From CAIQQQ01 sp040399685 (GTDB lineage Bacteria > Pseudomonadota > Alphaproteobacteria > Acetobacterales > Acetobacteraceae), in NCBI GenBank assembly GCA_040399685.1, contig JBBART010000012.1:77734-141733 (forward strand): a stretch of DNA of 64,000 nt, given 5' to 3'. The position numbers were made by a program, and so were the translations under genes. The notes beneath the pieces are model-generated. The model ran no database searches, had not been told where the DNA came from, and worked only from the letters and a program-made list of their open reading frames with translations. Below are positions 53,586-61,460 of the stretch, piece by piece; the first letter of the stretch is position 1; every line of letters starts with the position of its first letter.

Positions 53586-55694
53586 GTGACGATCGCGAAA
53601 CGCCCGCTCTTGCGCCCAGCCGCTTCCGGTGCGGCCCGCCAGCCTGCTAGGGTGCGGCGTGATCTATTTTGTCCTTCCACGCCCTTGAACGGCCTCGCCC
53701 TTCCGGTCCTCGCGCTCATCGTCGCGGTGTTGATCGCGGTCGGCCCGGTGGTGTCCGTCATGCGGCCCAAATTCGCGGGCTGGGGGTCGTTTGCGATGTG
53801 CGCGATCGGCGCCGTTGCGGTGATGGCCTATCTGATCGCCGGTGCGCCACCCCAGCTGTTGAGCGTGCCGTTCGGCCTCGCGGGCCAGCCATCGGTGCTG
53901 GCGCTGGATGGGGTGTCGGGTCTTTTCCTGCTGGTGCTGATGATGGCGGGCACGGCCGCTTCCGCCGCATCGCTGGACGATCAGGGCCACCCGTTGCCGA
54001 CAGCACCGGCGTTTCCGGTGTTTCTGGGCGGCATGGCGCTTACCTTGCTGGCCGGTGACGCGTTCGCCCTGGTCGCGGGGTTCGAATTGATGTCGCTGGC
54101 CTCCTTCACCCTGGTCGTCACCAATCACCGCGATGCCGGGGTGCGGGCGGCCGGGCTGCTGTATCTGGGCATGGCTGGGTTTGCGGCGCTGTGCCTGATC
54201 GCGGCGCTGGCGCTGCTGGCGGCACATGGGATGAGTTTCGCCGCGATCCGCGCCCATCCGCCCGAGGGGCTGCGGGCCATGGCGGTGCTGGCGCTTGTGG
54301 TGGTGGGCGTGGGGTCCAAGGCCGGGCTGGTGCCGCTGCATATCTGGCTGCCGCCGGCGCATGCGGCGGCCCCGGGCCATGCCTCGGCCATGATGTCCGG
54401 CGCCATGACCAAGGTGGCGCTGTATGTGATCATCCGGCTGGTGTTCGACCTGTCCGGCCCTGCCCAGCCGATCTGGTGGAGCCTGCCGCTGCTCGCCATG
54501 GGTCTTGCCAGTGCCATTCTGGGTGCGCTGCGGGCGAATATCGAGACGGATGTGAAATCCATCCTGGCCTGTTCCACCGTCGAGAATGTGGGGCTGATCA
54601 CGATCGGCCTTGGCCTGGCGATGGCGGCGCGGGCGGCAGATCTGTCGGTGCTGGCCAGTTTGGCCCTGGGCGCCGCGCTGCTTCATATATGCGCCCACGC
54701 GATCTTCAAGACGTTGTTGTTCCTCAGCGCCGGGGCAATTCAGCACGGCACCGGCACGCGCATGTTGGCGCGGCTGGGCGGGCTGGTGCAGCGCATGCCG
54801 ATCACGGCCAGCGCCATGCTGCTGGGGGCGGCGTGCCTCGCCGGACTGCCGCCTTCAGCCGGATTTGCCAGCGAGTGGATGCTGTTCCAGTCGGTGTTGG
54901 GCGCTGTGCGGCTGGGCGGGATCGGGCCGCAGATTTTGGTGTGCGTGCTGGCCGCCGGGCTGGCCTTGGCCACGGCCCTCGCCGCCAGTGCCGCCGTCAG
55001 GCTGGTGGGCGTGGCGCTGCTCGGACGCCCGCGCTCCCAGCTTGCCGCAACCGCCCATGAAGCCGGCCCGCCCGTGCGGTGGGCCCTGCTGCTGCTGGCG
55101 CTGGTGATTGTGATGATCGGCCTGTTTCCGGCCGCGGTGCTGGGGTTGGCGGACCCGGCGTTGCGGATTCTGACCAATACCAGCCTCAATACCCATGTCG
55201 GCGTTCTCACCGTGTCGCCCGCCATCCGGTTTCCTGGTTACGTGCCGCTGGGTGTGGCTGCACTTCTGGCGCTGGCCGCGATCGGCATCGCCGCCGTGCT
55301 GCGCGCCCGTGCCGTGGCCGGCCATCGGGCCGGGCCTGCATGGGATTGCGGCTTCGGCGCCTCGCCGACCTGGTTGCCGTTCGGGGATCCTCTGACGCAA
55401 TACAGCGGCGGCGGCTTTGCCCAGCCGTTGCGCCGCGTGCTCGGCGGCCCACTGTTGTCCGCCACGACCACGCTGGACATGCCACAACCCGGCGACACCC
55501 GCCCGGCGGTCTACACCGAGACGGCCCAGGACCCGTCTGAACTGTACATCTTCGCCCCCCTCGCCAACGTGCGCGCAACAGTCTCGGGGCTGGCGGACCG
55601 GATGCAGTTCCTGACCGTGCGGCAGATCCTGACGGTGATGGTCACGGCACTTGTTGTTTTCATGGCCCTCGTGGCGCTGATGGAGCAGCTATGA
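53586..55694 (+). CDS. hyfB: HyfB-like proton-conducting membrane subunit
   Basis: This 702-residue protein belongs to the Mrp/NuoL-type antiporter subunits that drive proton or sodium movement, in the HyfB branch. It has ~14 hydrophobic segments with DAFALVAGFELMSLASFTLVVTNH (the conserved Glu in transmembrane segment 5), VGVGSKAGLVPLHIWLPPAHAAAPGHASAMMSGAMTKVALYVIIRL and HAIFKTLLFLSAGAIQHGTG (Lys on the proton path). The start is uncertain: GTG 53586 gives a basic leader, and GTG 53652 or TTG 53685 would begin nearer the first helix. First gene of a six-gene complex-I-like operon whose genes overlap by 4 nt. Confidence 0.88.
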   Translation: MTIAKRPLLRPAASGAARQPARVRRDLFCPSTPLNGLALPVLALIVAVLIAVGPVVSVMRPKFAGWGSFAMCAIGAVAVMAYLIAGAPPQLLSVPFGLAGQPSVLALDGVSGLFLLVLMMAGTAASAASLDDQGHPLPTAPAFPVFLGGMALTLLAGDAFALVAGFELMSLASFTLVVTNHRDAGVRAAGLLYLGMAGFAALCLIAALALLAAHGMSFAAIRAHPPEGLRAMAVLALVVVGVGSKAGLVPLHIWLPPAHAAAPGHASAMMSGAMTKVALYVIIRLVFDLSGPAQPIWWSLPLLAMGLASAILGALRANIETDVKSILACSTVENVGLITIGLGLAMAARAADLSVLASLALGAALLHICAHAIFKTLLFLSAGAIQHGTGTRMLARLGGLVQRMPITASAMLLGAACLAGLPPSAGFASEWMLFQSVLGAVRLGGIGPQILVCVLAAGLALATALAASAAVRLVGVALLGRPRSQLAATAHEAGPPVRWALLLLALVIVMIGLFPAAVLGLADPALRILTNTSLNTHVGVLTVSPAIRFPGYVPLGVAALLALAAIGIAAVLRARAVAGHRAGPAWDCGFGASPTWLPFGDPLTQYSGGGFAQPLRRVLGGPLLSATTTLDMPQPGDTRPAVYTETAQDPSELYIFAPLANVRATVSGLADRMQFLTVRQILTVMVTALVVFMALVALMEQL

Positions 55695-56665
55695 GCGCCA
55701 TTGCCAGCTTCCTGACCCTGGTGCTGCATCTGGCACTGATGCTGGCAGCCGCGCCGCTTGTGCTGGGCCTGACAAAGCGGATCAAGGCCCGCATGGTCGG
55801 GCGGATCGGGCCGCCGGTGATGCAGCCATGGCGCGACCTCGCCCGAATGGTGCGCAAGCAGCCAGTGGTGGCGGACGGTACCAGTTTCGTGTTCCGCGCC
55901 GCCCCGTTCGTCAATCTGGCGGCCATTGTCGCGGCGGCGACGCTGGTGCCCAGTTTCGCCCTCGGCATGGCTTCGGCGCCGATGGCCGACCTGCTGGTGA
56001 TCGCGGGCCTGCTGGCATTGGGCCGCGCTGCACTGGCACTGGCGGCGATGGACACCGGCACCGCGTTCGGCGGCATCGGCGCCAGCCGGGAGATGATGTT
56101 CTCGGTGTTTGCCGAGCCGGCGTTCTTCCTGGTGGTGTTCACGCTCGCCCTGCTCGCCGGCACCACCAATCTCGACGCTGTGGCCAGCCTCATCACCACC
56201 GGTGCCCTCGGCCTGCGCATCTCCATGGCGCTGGCGCTGGTGGCGACGCTGATCGTGGCGCTGGTGGAATGCAGCCGCATCCCGGTGGACAATCCGGCCA
56301 CGCATCTTGAACTGACGATGGTGCATGAGGCGATGGTGCTGGAATATTCCGGCCGCTATCTGGCCCTGATCGAGTTCGCATCCGCCCTGAAGCTGCTGGT
56401 GTGGATGTCGTTGATCGGCGTCATCTTCGCGCCCTTCGGCATCGCCCCGCGCGACGGAGACGGCGCCAATCTGGCACCATGGCTCTGGGCTGTTGGCCTC
56501 GCCGCCTGGGCCATCAAGATCGGGCTGATGTCGGTCGGATTGTCGGCGCTTGAGACCACCCGCGCCAAGTTGCGGGTGTTCCGGGTGCCGGAAATGCTGG
56601 GCATGGCGCTGCTGCTGGGGCTGCTGGCGGCCATCTTCCTGTTCGTCAGCCAGGGGTTCGCGTGA
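55691..56665 (+). CDS. hyfC: HyfC-like membrane subunit (NuoH homologue)
   Basis: This 324-residue membrane protein matches the NuoH/HyfC/HycD family, which links the peripheral arm of complex-I-like enzymes to the proton-pumping antiporters. It has GRIGPPVMQPWRDLARMVRKQPVV (typical loop 1), FGGIGASREMMFSVFAEPAFFLVVF, and IPVDNPATHLELTMVHEAMVLEYSGRYLALIEFASALKLLVW, the acidic loop characteristic of the family. It overlaps hyfB (ATGA) and the next gene. Confidence 0.92.
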   Translation: MSAIASFLTLVLHLALMLAAAPLVLGLTKRIKARMVGRIGPPVMQPWRDLARMVRKQPVVADGTSFVFRAAPFVNLAAIVAAATLVPSFALGMASAPMADLLVIAGLLALGRAALALAAMDTGTAFGGIGASREMMFSVFAEPAFFLVVFTLALLAGTTNLDAVASLITTGALGLRISMALALVATLIVALVECSRIPVDNPATHLELTMVHEAMVLEYSGRYLALIEFASALKLLVWMSLIGVIFAPFGIAPRDGDGANLAPWLWAVGLAAWAIKIGLMSVGLSALETTRAKLRVFRVPEMLGMALLLGLLAAIFLFVSQGFA

Positions 56666-57342
56666 TGGAACGCATCGTGTTCGGAACCCTGCCATATGAT
56701 TTGGCGCACTTGCTGGGCGGGGTCACGCTGCTGCTGTCCTTCGCCCTGCTGTCCCAGCGCCGGATTGCGGCCACCATCAACACCTACGCTTGCCAGGCAG
56801 CGGTGCTGGCGCTGGCGGCGTGCTGGCAGGGTTATGTCCAGAACGCTCCACATCTGTACGTCACTGGAATCATCACCTTTGCCGCGAAGGGTATGATCAT
56901 TCCGGTCGCATTGCACCGCCTGGTGCGCCGTCTGAAACTGGCGGGCGGGGTGGATGCGGCCTTGGGAATCTTCCCCGGCATGGCGCTGGGCGTGGCGATG
57001 GTGGCGCTGTCGATCATGGTGGTGCTGCCCACCACGGTGCAGTCCCAGGCCTTGACGCGGGAGGATCTGGCGCTGGCCTTGTCGGTGGTGATGCTGGGCC
57101 TTCTGATGATGATCACCCGCAAATCCGCGCTCACCCAGGTGATCGGCTTCATGTCGCTGGAGAACGGGTTGATCCTGGCCGCTGTCAGTGTCGATGGCAT
57201 GCCGCTGGTGGTGGAACTGTCGGTGGCGGTGCTGGTGTTGGTGGCCTTCGTGGTGTTCGGCGCGTTCTTCCTCCGCCTGCGCGCCCAGTTCGACAGCCTG
57301 GACGTGACGCATCTCGACCGGGTTGGGAGTGCGCATCGGTGA
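56665..57342 (+). CDS. hyfE: HyfE-like membrane subunit
   Basis: This 225-residue, six-to-seven-helix protein matches HyfE, related to NuoK/MrpC-type subunits. Relevant segments are DLAHLLGGVTLLLSFALLSQRRIAATIN, ITFAAKGMIIPVALHRLVRRL and ITRKSALTQVIGFMSLENGLILAAV, the latter with a conserved Glu in a membrane helix (SLENG) like NuoK. ATG 56665 (overlapping the previous TGA as TGATG) is preferred; GTG 56662 immediately precedes it. Stop overlaps the next start (GTGA). Confidence 0.9.
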   Translation: MERIVFGTLPYDLAHLLGGVTLLLSFALLSQRRIAATINTYACQAAVLALAACWQGYVQNAPHLYVTGIITFAAKGMIIPVALHRLVRRLKLAGGVDAALGIFPGMALGVAMVALSIMVVLPTTVQSQALTREDLALALSVVMLGLLMMITRKSALTQVIGFMSLENGLILAAVSVDGMPLVVELSVAVLVLVAFVVFGAFFLRLRAQFDSLDVTHLDRVGSAHR

Positions 57343-58790
57343 TCCCCAACTGGTTCGAACCGGCGGCCATGGCGGCCTTTGCGCCTTTGCTGGGGGCCGT
57401 TGTGCTCAGCACCGTTCGCACCGCGCGGATCGGCAGCCTGATCGCCATCCTGGCCTCGGGGCTGGGCTTTGCCTTCGCGTGCCAATTGCCATGGCAGATG
57501 CGAGCCGGCGTGTTCATCCTTGTGGACCCGCTTTCGGCGCATGTGTCGATCCTCACCGCCTTTGTCGGCTTCACCACCGCCATCTACAGCCGTCGCTATA
57601 TCGCCGTAGAAATCGAATCCGGACGGCTGGACGAGACCCGCGCCCGGCAATACCACGCGCTGTTCATGAGCTTTCTCGGCTTCATGGTGCTGGCGTTGCT
57701 GTCGAACAATCTCGGCGTTACCTGGGTGGCGGTCGAGGCCGCGACGATCTCGGCGGTGCTCGTGGTGGGCCTGCCGCGCACCGAGAACGCCATCGAGGCA
57801 AGCTGGAAGTTCTTCCTGCTGTGCGGCGTGGCCATCGCATTGGCGCTGTTCGGCACGGTGGTGGTGTATCTCGCGGCCCTGCCGGCCCTCGGTGCCGGCT
57901 ACGCGGCCATGACCTGGACCGAACTGGCCCGCGCCGCCCCGCAATCCCGTGGCACCCTGCTCAATCTGGCGTTCGTGTTCCTGCTGATCGGCTATGGCAC
58001 CAAGGCCAGCCTGGCGCCGCTGCACGGCTGGATGCCAGACGCCCACGCCGAAGGGCCAACCCCGGTCTCCGCCGTTCTGTCCGGCTCGGTGATGAATGTG
58101 GGGCTGGTGGTCATCTTGCGGCTGCGCTCGCTGATGGCCGCCAATGCGGATGCCATCGACCCCGGCCCGCCGATCATGGCGCTCGGCCTGCTGTCGGTGC
58201 TGTTCGCCGCCTTCAGCCTGTGGGGGCGACGGGATGTGAAGCGGTTCTTCGCCTTTTCCAGCATCGAGCAATCCGGCCTCGTGGCCTTCGCGATCGGCCT
58301 GGGCGGCCCCGCCGGCACCTTCGCGGCCCTGCTGCACATGACGGTGCACACCTTGGCCAAATCGGCCGTCTTCCACTGCGTCGGCCGCGCCACCCAGCGC
58401 AAGGGCGCGCCAAGCTTCCAGGTGATTGCCGGGCTTATCGCGTCCGATCGCGCCCTGGGGCTGACGTTGGCGGTCAGCATTGTGGCCATTGCCGGGCTGC
58501 CGCCGTTCGGCGTGTTCGCCAGTGAAATCCTCATCCTGACGGAGACGATGCGCCAATACCCATGGCTGGTGGCGCCGCTGGTGCTCGGCCTGCTGGTGGC
58601 CGGCTGGAAGCTGGCGGCACGGTTGATCAGCCTGTGCCTGGGGGAGCCAACCTCCGGCTATGGTCCCACCTCCGGCTGGGTGGCGATGCTGCCGGCCTGG
58701 GCGCATCTGGGCATTGTGCTGGTGCTGGGCGTGGCCATGCCCACCGCCTTCGCCGGCTGGCTCGTCGCTGCCGCACAGGCGGTGCCATGA
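57339..58790 (+). CDS. hyfF: HyfF-like proton-conducting membrane subunit
   Basis: This 483-residue second antiporter-like subunit has about 14 membrane helices. Landmarks are FILVDPLSAHVSILTAFVGFTTAIYSRRYI, NNLGVTWVAVEAATISAVLVV (the conserved membrane Glu), LLIGYGTKASLAPLHGWMPDAHAEGPTPVSAVLSGSVMNVGLVVILRL, WGRRDVKRFFAFSSIEQSGLVAFAIG and HTLAKSAVFHCVGR (conserved Lys). The GTG at 57339 overlaps the hyfE stop. Two antiporter-type subunits imply ion pumping across the membrane. Confidence 0.92.
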   Translation: MIPNWFEPAAMAAFAPLLGAVVLSTVRTARIGSLIAILASGLGFAFACQLPWQMRAGVFILVDPLSAHVSILTAFVGFTTAIYSRRYIAVEIESGRLDETRARQYHALFMSFLGFMVLALLSNNLGVTWVAVEAATISAVLVVGLPRTENAIEASWKFFLLCGVAIALALFGTVVVYLAALPALGAGYAAMTWTELARAAPQSRGTLLNLAFVFLLIGYGTKASLAPLHGWMPDAHAEGPTPVSAVLSGSVMNVGLVVILRLRSLMAANADAIDPGPPIMALGLLSVLFAAFSLWGRRDVKRFFAFSSIEQSGLVAFAIGLGGPAGTFAALLHMTVHTLAKSAVFHCVGRATQRKGAPSFQVIAGLIASDRALGLTLAVSIVAIAGLPPFGVFASEILILTETMRQYPWLVAPLVLGLLVAGWKLAARLISLCLGEPTSGYGPTSGWVAMLPAWAHLGIVLVLGVAMPTAFAGWLVAAAQAVP

Positions 58791-60292
58791 CCGCCCGCGC
58801 CTGCATCCGCACGGCCCCCGCCACGCCCTGCGCCCCCTGGCCGCGCCATGTTCTGTCCCCCGAGGGCTGGGCCGAAATGGCCACAGCCCTCGCCGCCAGT
58901 CCCGCGCTGGAGCTGCGCGCGCTGTGGGCCGACACCACTGATGTGTTCGCCCTGCTCCACGACGGCGAGGCCGGCGATTTCCTGTTCGCCTCGGTGCCGG
59001 TTGAGAGCGGCCTGTATGCGGCCCTGTCTCCCGCCCGCCCGGGTGCTGCGTGGTTTGAACGCATGATCCGCGACCTGTGGGGCCACACCGCCGCCGACGG
59101 CCTCGACCAACGCCCCTGGCTGGACCACGGCCACTGGACCGCCACGCCGCCCCTGGCCGCGCGCCCGTTGCCGAACCTCGCCGCCCCCGAGCCGATGGAG
59201 TTCCTGCCATCCGAAGGCACGGACCTGCACCAGATCGCCGTGGGCCCCGTGCACGCAGGCATTATCGAACCCGGTCATTTCCGCTTCACCGTCAGCGGCG
59301 AAACGGTGGTGCGGCTGGAAGTCCGGCTCGGCTATCTGCACAAGGGCACGTTGGGTCTGCTGCGCCAGAAATCCCCTCGGGTCGCCGCCCGCTTCGCCGC
59401 GCGTCTGTCTGGCGACAGCACGGTGGCCCACGCCACAGCCTTCGCCCACGCCGCAGAAGCCGCATGCGACACCCCAGCCCCACCCCGCGCCGCCGCCCTG
59501 CGCGCCGTGATGGGCGAGATGGAACGCATCGCCAACCACCTCGGCGACATCGGCGCCATCGTCAATGACGCCTCCTTCCCCCTGCTGCAATCCCGCTTCG
59601 TCTGGCAACGCGAGGCTATGTTGCGCACCGCCTACGCCGCGTTCGGCCATCGGCTGATGATGGACGTCGTCATCCCCGGCGGCGTCGCCACCGACCTGCT
59701 TGCCGGCGGTTACGCCGCGATCATCGCAGCCCTGGACGCCATCGACGCCGAACTCCCGAGCCTGATGGATCTCTACGACACCACCGCCAGCCTGGTGGAC
59801 CGCATGCAGACCACCGGCATCCTCGACCCGGCCCTCGCCGCCCGCTTCGCCCCCGGCGGCTTCATCGGCCGCGCCAGTGGCCACATCTTCGACGCCCGGC
59901 GAAACCCCGGAATCGCCCCGTACGACCAATTGGACGTGCAGGCCCCCGCGCTCGAAGCCGGCGACGTGGACGCCCGCGTGCGCATTCGCGCCGCCGAGAT
60001 CATCGAAAGCACCCGGCTGCTCCGCCTGATCCTGGCCGAACTGCCAGACAGCCCGCTCTCGACGTCACTGCCCCAGATCACCGCCGAAGGCATCGGCTGG
60101 GCCGAAGGCTTCCGCGGCGACATTTGGCACTGGCTGCGCCTCGAAGGCGGCCTCATCACCCAGGCCTTCCTGTGCGACCCAAGCTGGCGCCAATGGCCGC
60201 TGCTGGAAGCGGCCGTGAAAGGCAACATCGTGGCCGACTTCCCTTTGTGCAACAAAAGCTTCAACTGCTCGTATTCCGGGGTGGATCTGTAA
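58787..60292 (+). CDS. hyfG: HyfG-like large subunit (NuoC-NuoD fusion) lacking the NiFe ligands
   Basis: This 501-residue protein fuses a NuoC-like N-terminus (residues ~20-130) to a NuoD/HycE-like C-terminus (~145-501). In real group 4 hydrogenases the NiFe centre is held by RxCGxCxxxH and a C-terminal DPCxxC. Here the first motif reads R206-L-S-G-D-S-T-V-A-H215, with both cysteines replaced by Ser (208 and 211), and the second region reads SFNCSYSGVD, where the aligned cysteines are Ser495 and Gly498. Other family marks remain: GYLHKGTLGLLRQKSPRVAARFA, MGEMERIANHLGDIG, and the ending DFPLCNKSFNCSYSG. It should therefore not bind NiFe, matching Ehr-type complexes. Overlaps hyfF and hyfI. 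Confidence 0.92.
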   Translation: MTARACIRTAPATPCAPWPRHVLSPEGWAEMATALAASPALELRALWADTTDVFALLHDGEAGDFLFASVPVESGLYAALSPARPGAAWFERMIRDLWGHTAADGLDQRPWLDHGHWTATPPLAARPLPNLAAPEPMEFLPSEGTDLHQIAVGPVHAGIIEPGHFRFTVSGETVVRLEVRLGYLHKGTLGLLRQKSPRVAARFAARLSGDSTVAHATAFAHAAEAACDTPAPPRAAALRAVMGEMERIANHLGDIGAIVNDASFPLLQSRFVWQREAMLRTAYAAFGHRLMMDVVIPGGVATDLLAGGYAAIIAALDAIDAELPSLMDLYDTTASLVDRMQTTGILDPALAARFAPGGFIGRASGHIFDARRNPGIAPYDQLDVQAPALEAGDVDARVRIRAAEIIESTRLLRLILAELPDSPLSTSLPQITAEGIGWAEGFRGDIWHWLRLEGGLITQAFLCDPSWRQWPLLEAAVKGNIVADFPLCNKSFNCSYSGVDL

Positions 60293-60837
60293 TGGCCTGG
60301 CGCGCCCTCTGGCATGCGCTGCGCGCCGGCCCCGCCACGGTGGAATTGCCGCCGGCCGACGAGGACGAGGTCGCCACCCTCGCGGCCCGCCTCAAGGCGG
60401 CCAGCGTGCGAAAGCTTGGCCGCAGCCTCGCCATCCGCATGGTCGACAGCGGCAGCTGCAACGGCTGCGAGCTGGAGCTGCAAATGCTCGGCAGCATCGT
60501 CTACGACCTGGAGCGCGCCGGCCTCAGTTTCGTCGCCAGCCCCCGCCACGCCGACGTGCTGCTGGTCACCGGCCCCGTCACCCGCAACATGCAAGACGCC
60601 CTGCTTCGCACCTGGCAGGCCACGCCTGACCCCAAATGGGTGATCGCCATCGGCGACTGCGCCATAGACGGCGGCGTCTTCAAAGGCAGCCCCGCCATTT
60701 TGGGCGGAATCGACGCTGCTCTGCCCGTGGATCTGGTCATTCGCGGCTGTCCACCCACACCCGCGATGATCCTGTCAGGGCTATGCGCCCTGCTGGAAGC
60801 CAACACCGACCCCAGCACGCGCCACCTGCCCCGCTGA
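60292..60837 (+). CDS. hyfI: HyfI-like small subunit (NuoB homologue) with N2-type Fe-S site
   Basis: This 181-residue protein is the NuoB/HycG-type subunit. The proximal 4Fe-4S cluster ligands are intact: Cys56 and Cys59 in SGSCNGCELELQ, Cys123 in IAIGDCAIDGG and Cys153 in RGCPPTP. So electron transfer through one cluster is possible even though the large subunit lacks NiFe. The start ATG overlaps the hyfG stop (TAATG). It is the last gene of the operon; no HyfA/HyfH (NuoI-like) ferredoxin subunit and no hyp maturation gene follows. Confidence 0.93.
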   Translation: MAWRALWHALRAGPATVELPPADEDEVATLAARLKAASVRKLGRSLAIRMVDSGSCNGCELELQMLGSIVYDLERAGLSFVASPRHADVLLVTGPVTRNMQDALLRTWQATPDPKWVIAIGDCAIDGGVFKGSPAILGGIDAALPVDLVIRGCPPTPAMILSGLCALLEANTDPSTRHLPR

Positions 60838-60855
60838 CACCCTCAAAAAACCCGG

Positions 60856-60884
60856 CTGACGCGGGGCGTTGATTTGGGTATACC
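60856..60884 (+). promoter_or_regulatory. Candidate promoter of tRNA-Arg
   Basis: CTGACG (60856-60861) and TATACC (60879-60884) are separated by 17 bp, and the tRNA begins 11 bp after the -10 box. Spacing is good and sequence match is moderate. Confidence 0.45.
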
Positions 60885-60894
60885 AACCTCGGTT

Positions 60895-60971
60895 GTCCCC
60901 GTAGCTCAGCAGGATAGAGCACCAGATTCCTAATCTGGGGGCCGTGGGTTCGAATCCCGCTGGGGACGCCA
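60895..60971 (+). tRNA. tRNA-Arg (anticodon CCT)
   Basis: A complete 77-nt cloverleaf is present. Acceptor GTCCCCG pairs with TGGGGAC (terminal G-T at position 7-66). Anticodon stem CCAGA/TCTGG encloses the loop TTCCTAA, giving anticodon CCT for AGG codons. The T arm contains GGGTTCGAATCCC and CCA is encoded. The following DNA differs in composition and gene content, so the 3' end of this gene is a candidate integration site. Confidence 0.96.
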
Positions 60972-61460
60972 TGTCTATAAACGAATTTACCTCGGCGGGA
61001 ATGTGGCGTCTGTAGGCCGTCCCACGTCTATCCCCCGAAACAGCCATAAAAGACCCGCTACCGGCTTTACGTGCTGCCCCGGGCTTAGCCTGCCAAAATT
61101 GCGTGCCGTTGTCGGTCGACAATCTGGCTGCTCATCCCCACCTCTTCGATAGCAGGGTGGCGACAGCGCGGAGCCACGCCTCCACGACGGGTCGGAACAA
61201 GCCGATTACGATCTGCTGCGTCAGCTTTGCGCCCACTCTCAGCCATTCCCCACGAAATCAATTTATCCCGAAACCGGTCGTCCATTCGCCCGACGAGCAG
61301 TTCGCGACTATCATCGGGTCGAGGACCGCCCGGCCGCCGGTTCCGTTGCCGCTACGATGACATTGCATTGGAAGCCGGCGATCTATCGGGGAGAATGCAC
61401 GGGCCGTTCGGCTAGCCGCTGCGTCCGGCCAGTGCTCAGCCGAATATTCAGGAACTGAAA
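60972..61460. other. Gene-poor stretch between tRNA-Arg and the first nuclease gene
   Basis: No convincing gene is found in these ~490 bp; short frames exist on both strands but lack recognisable domains, and reading the minus strand shows fragments such as STDNGTQFW that only weakly recall transposases. No direct repeat of the tRNA 3' end was noticed up to the window end. AGGAA about 8 bases before ATG 61461 is a good ribosome-binding site for the next gene. Confidence 0.4.

Noticed and set aside
53586..60837. Genuine formate hydrogenlyase / hydrogenase-4
   Set aside because: The large subunit lacks all NiFe cysteines, and no formate dehydrogenase, NuoI-like subunit or hyp maturation genes are present.
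60972..61460. Possible transposase remnant (STDNGTQFW-like fragment)
   Set aside because: Only one short string recalls an IS transposase; no DDE context, inverted repeats or target duplication could be found.
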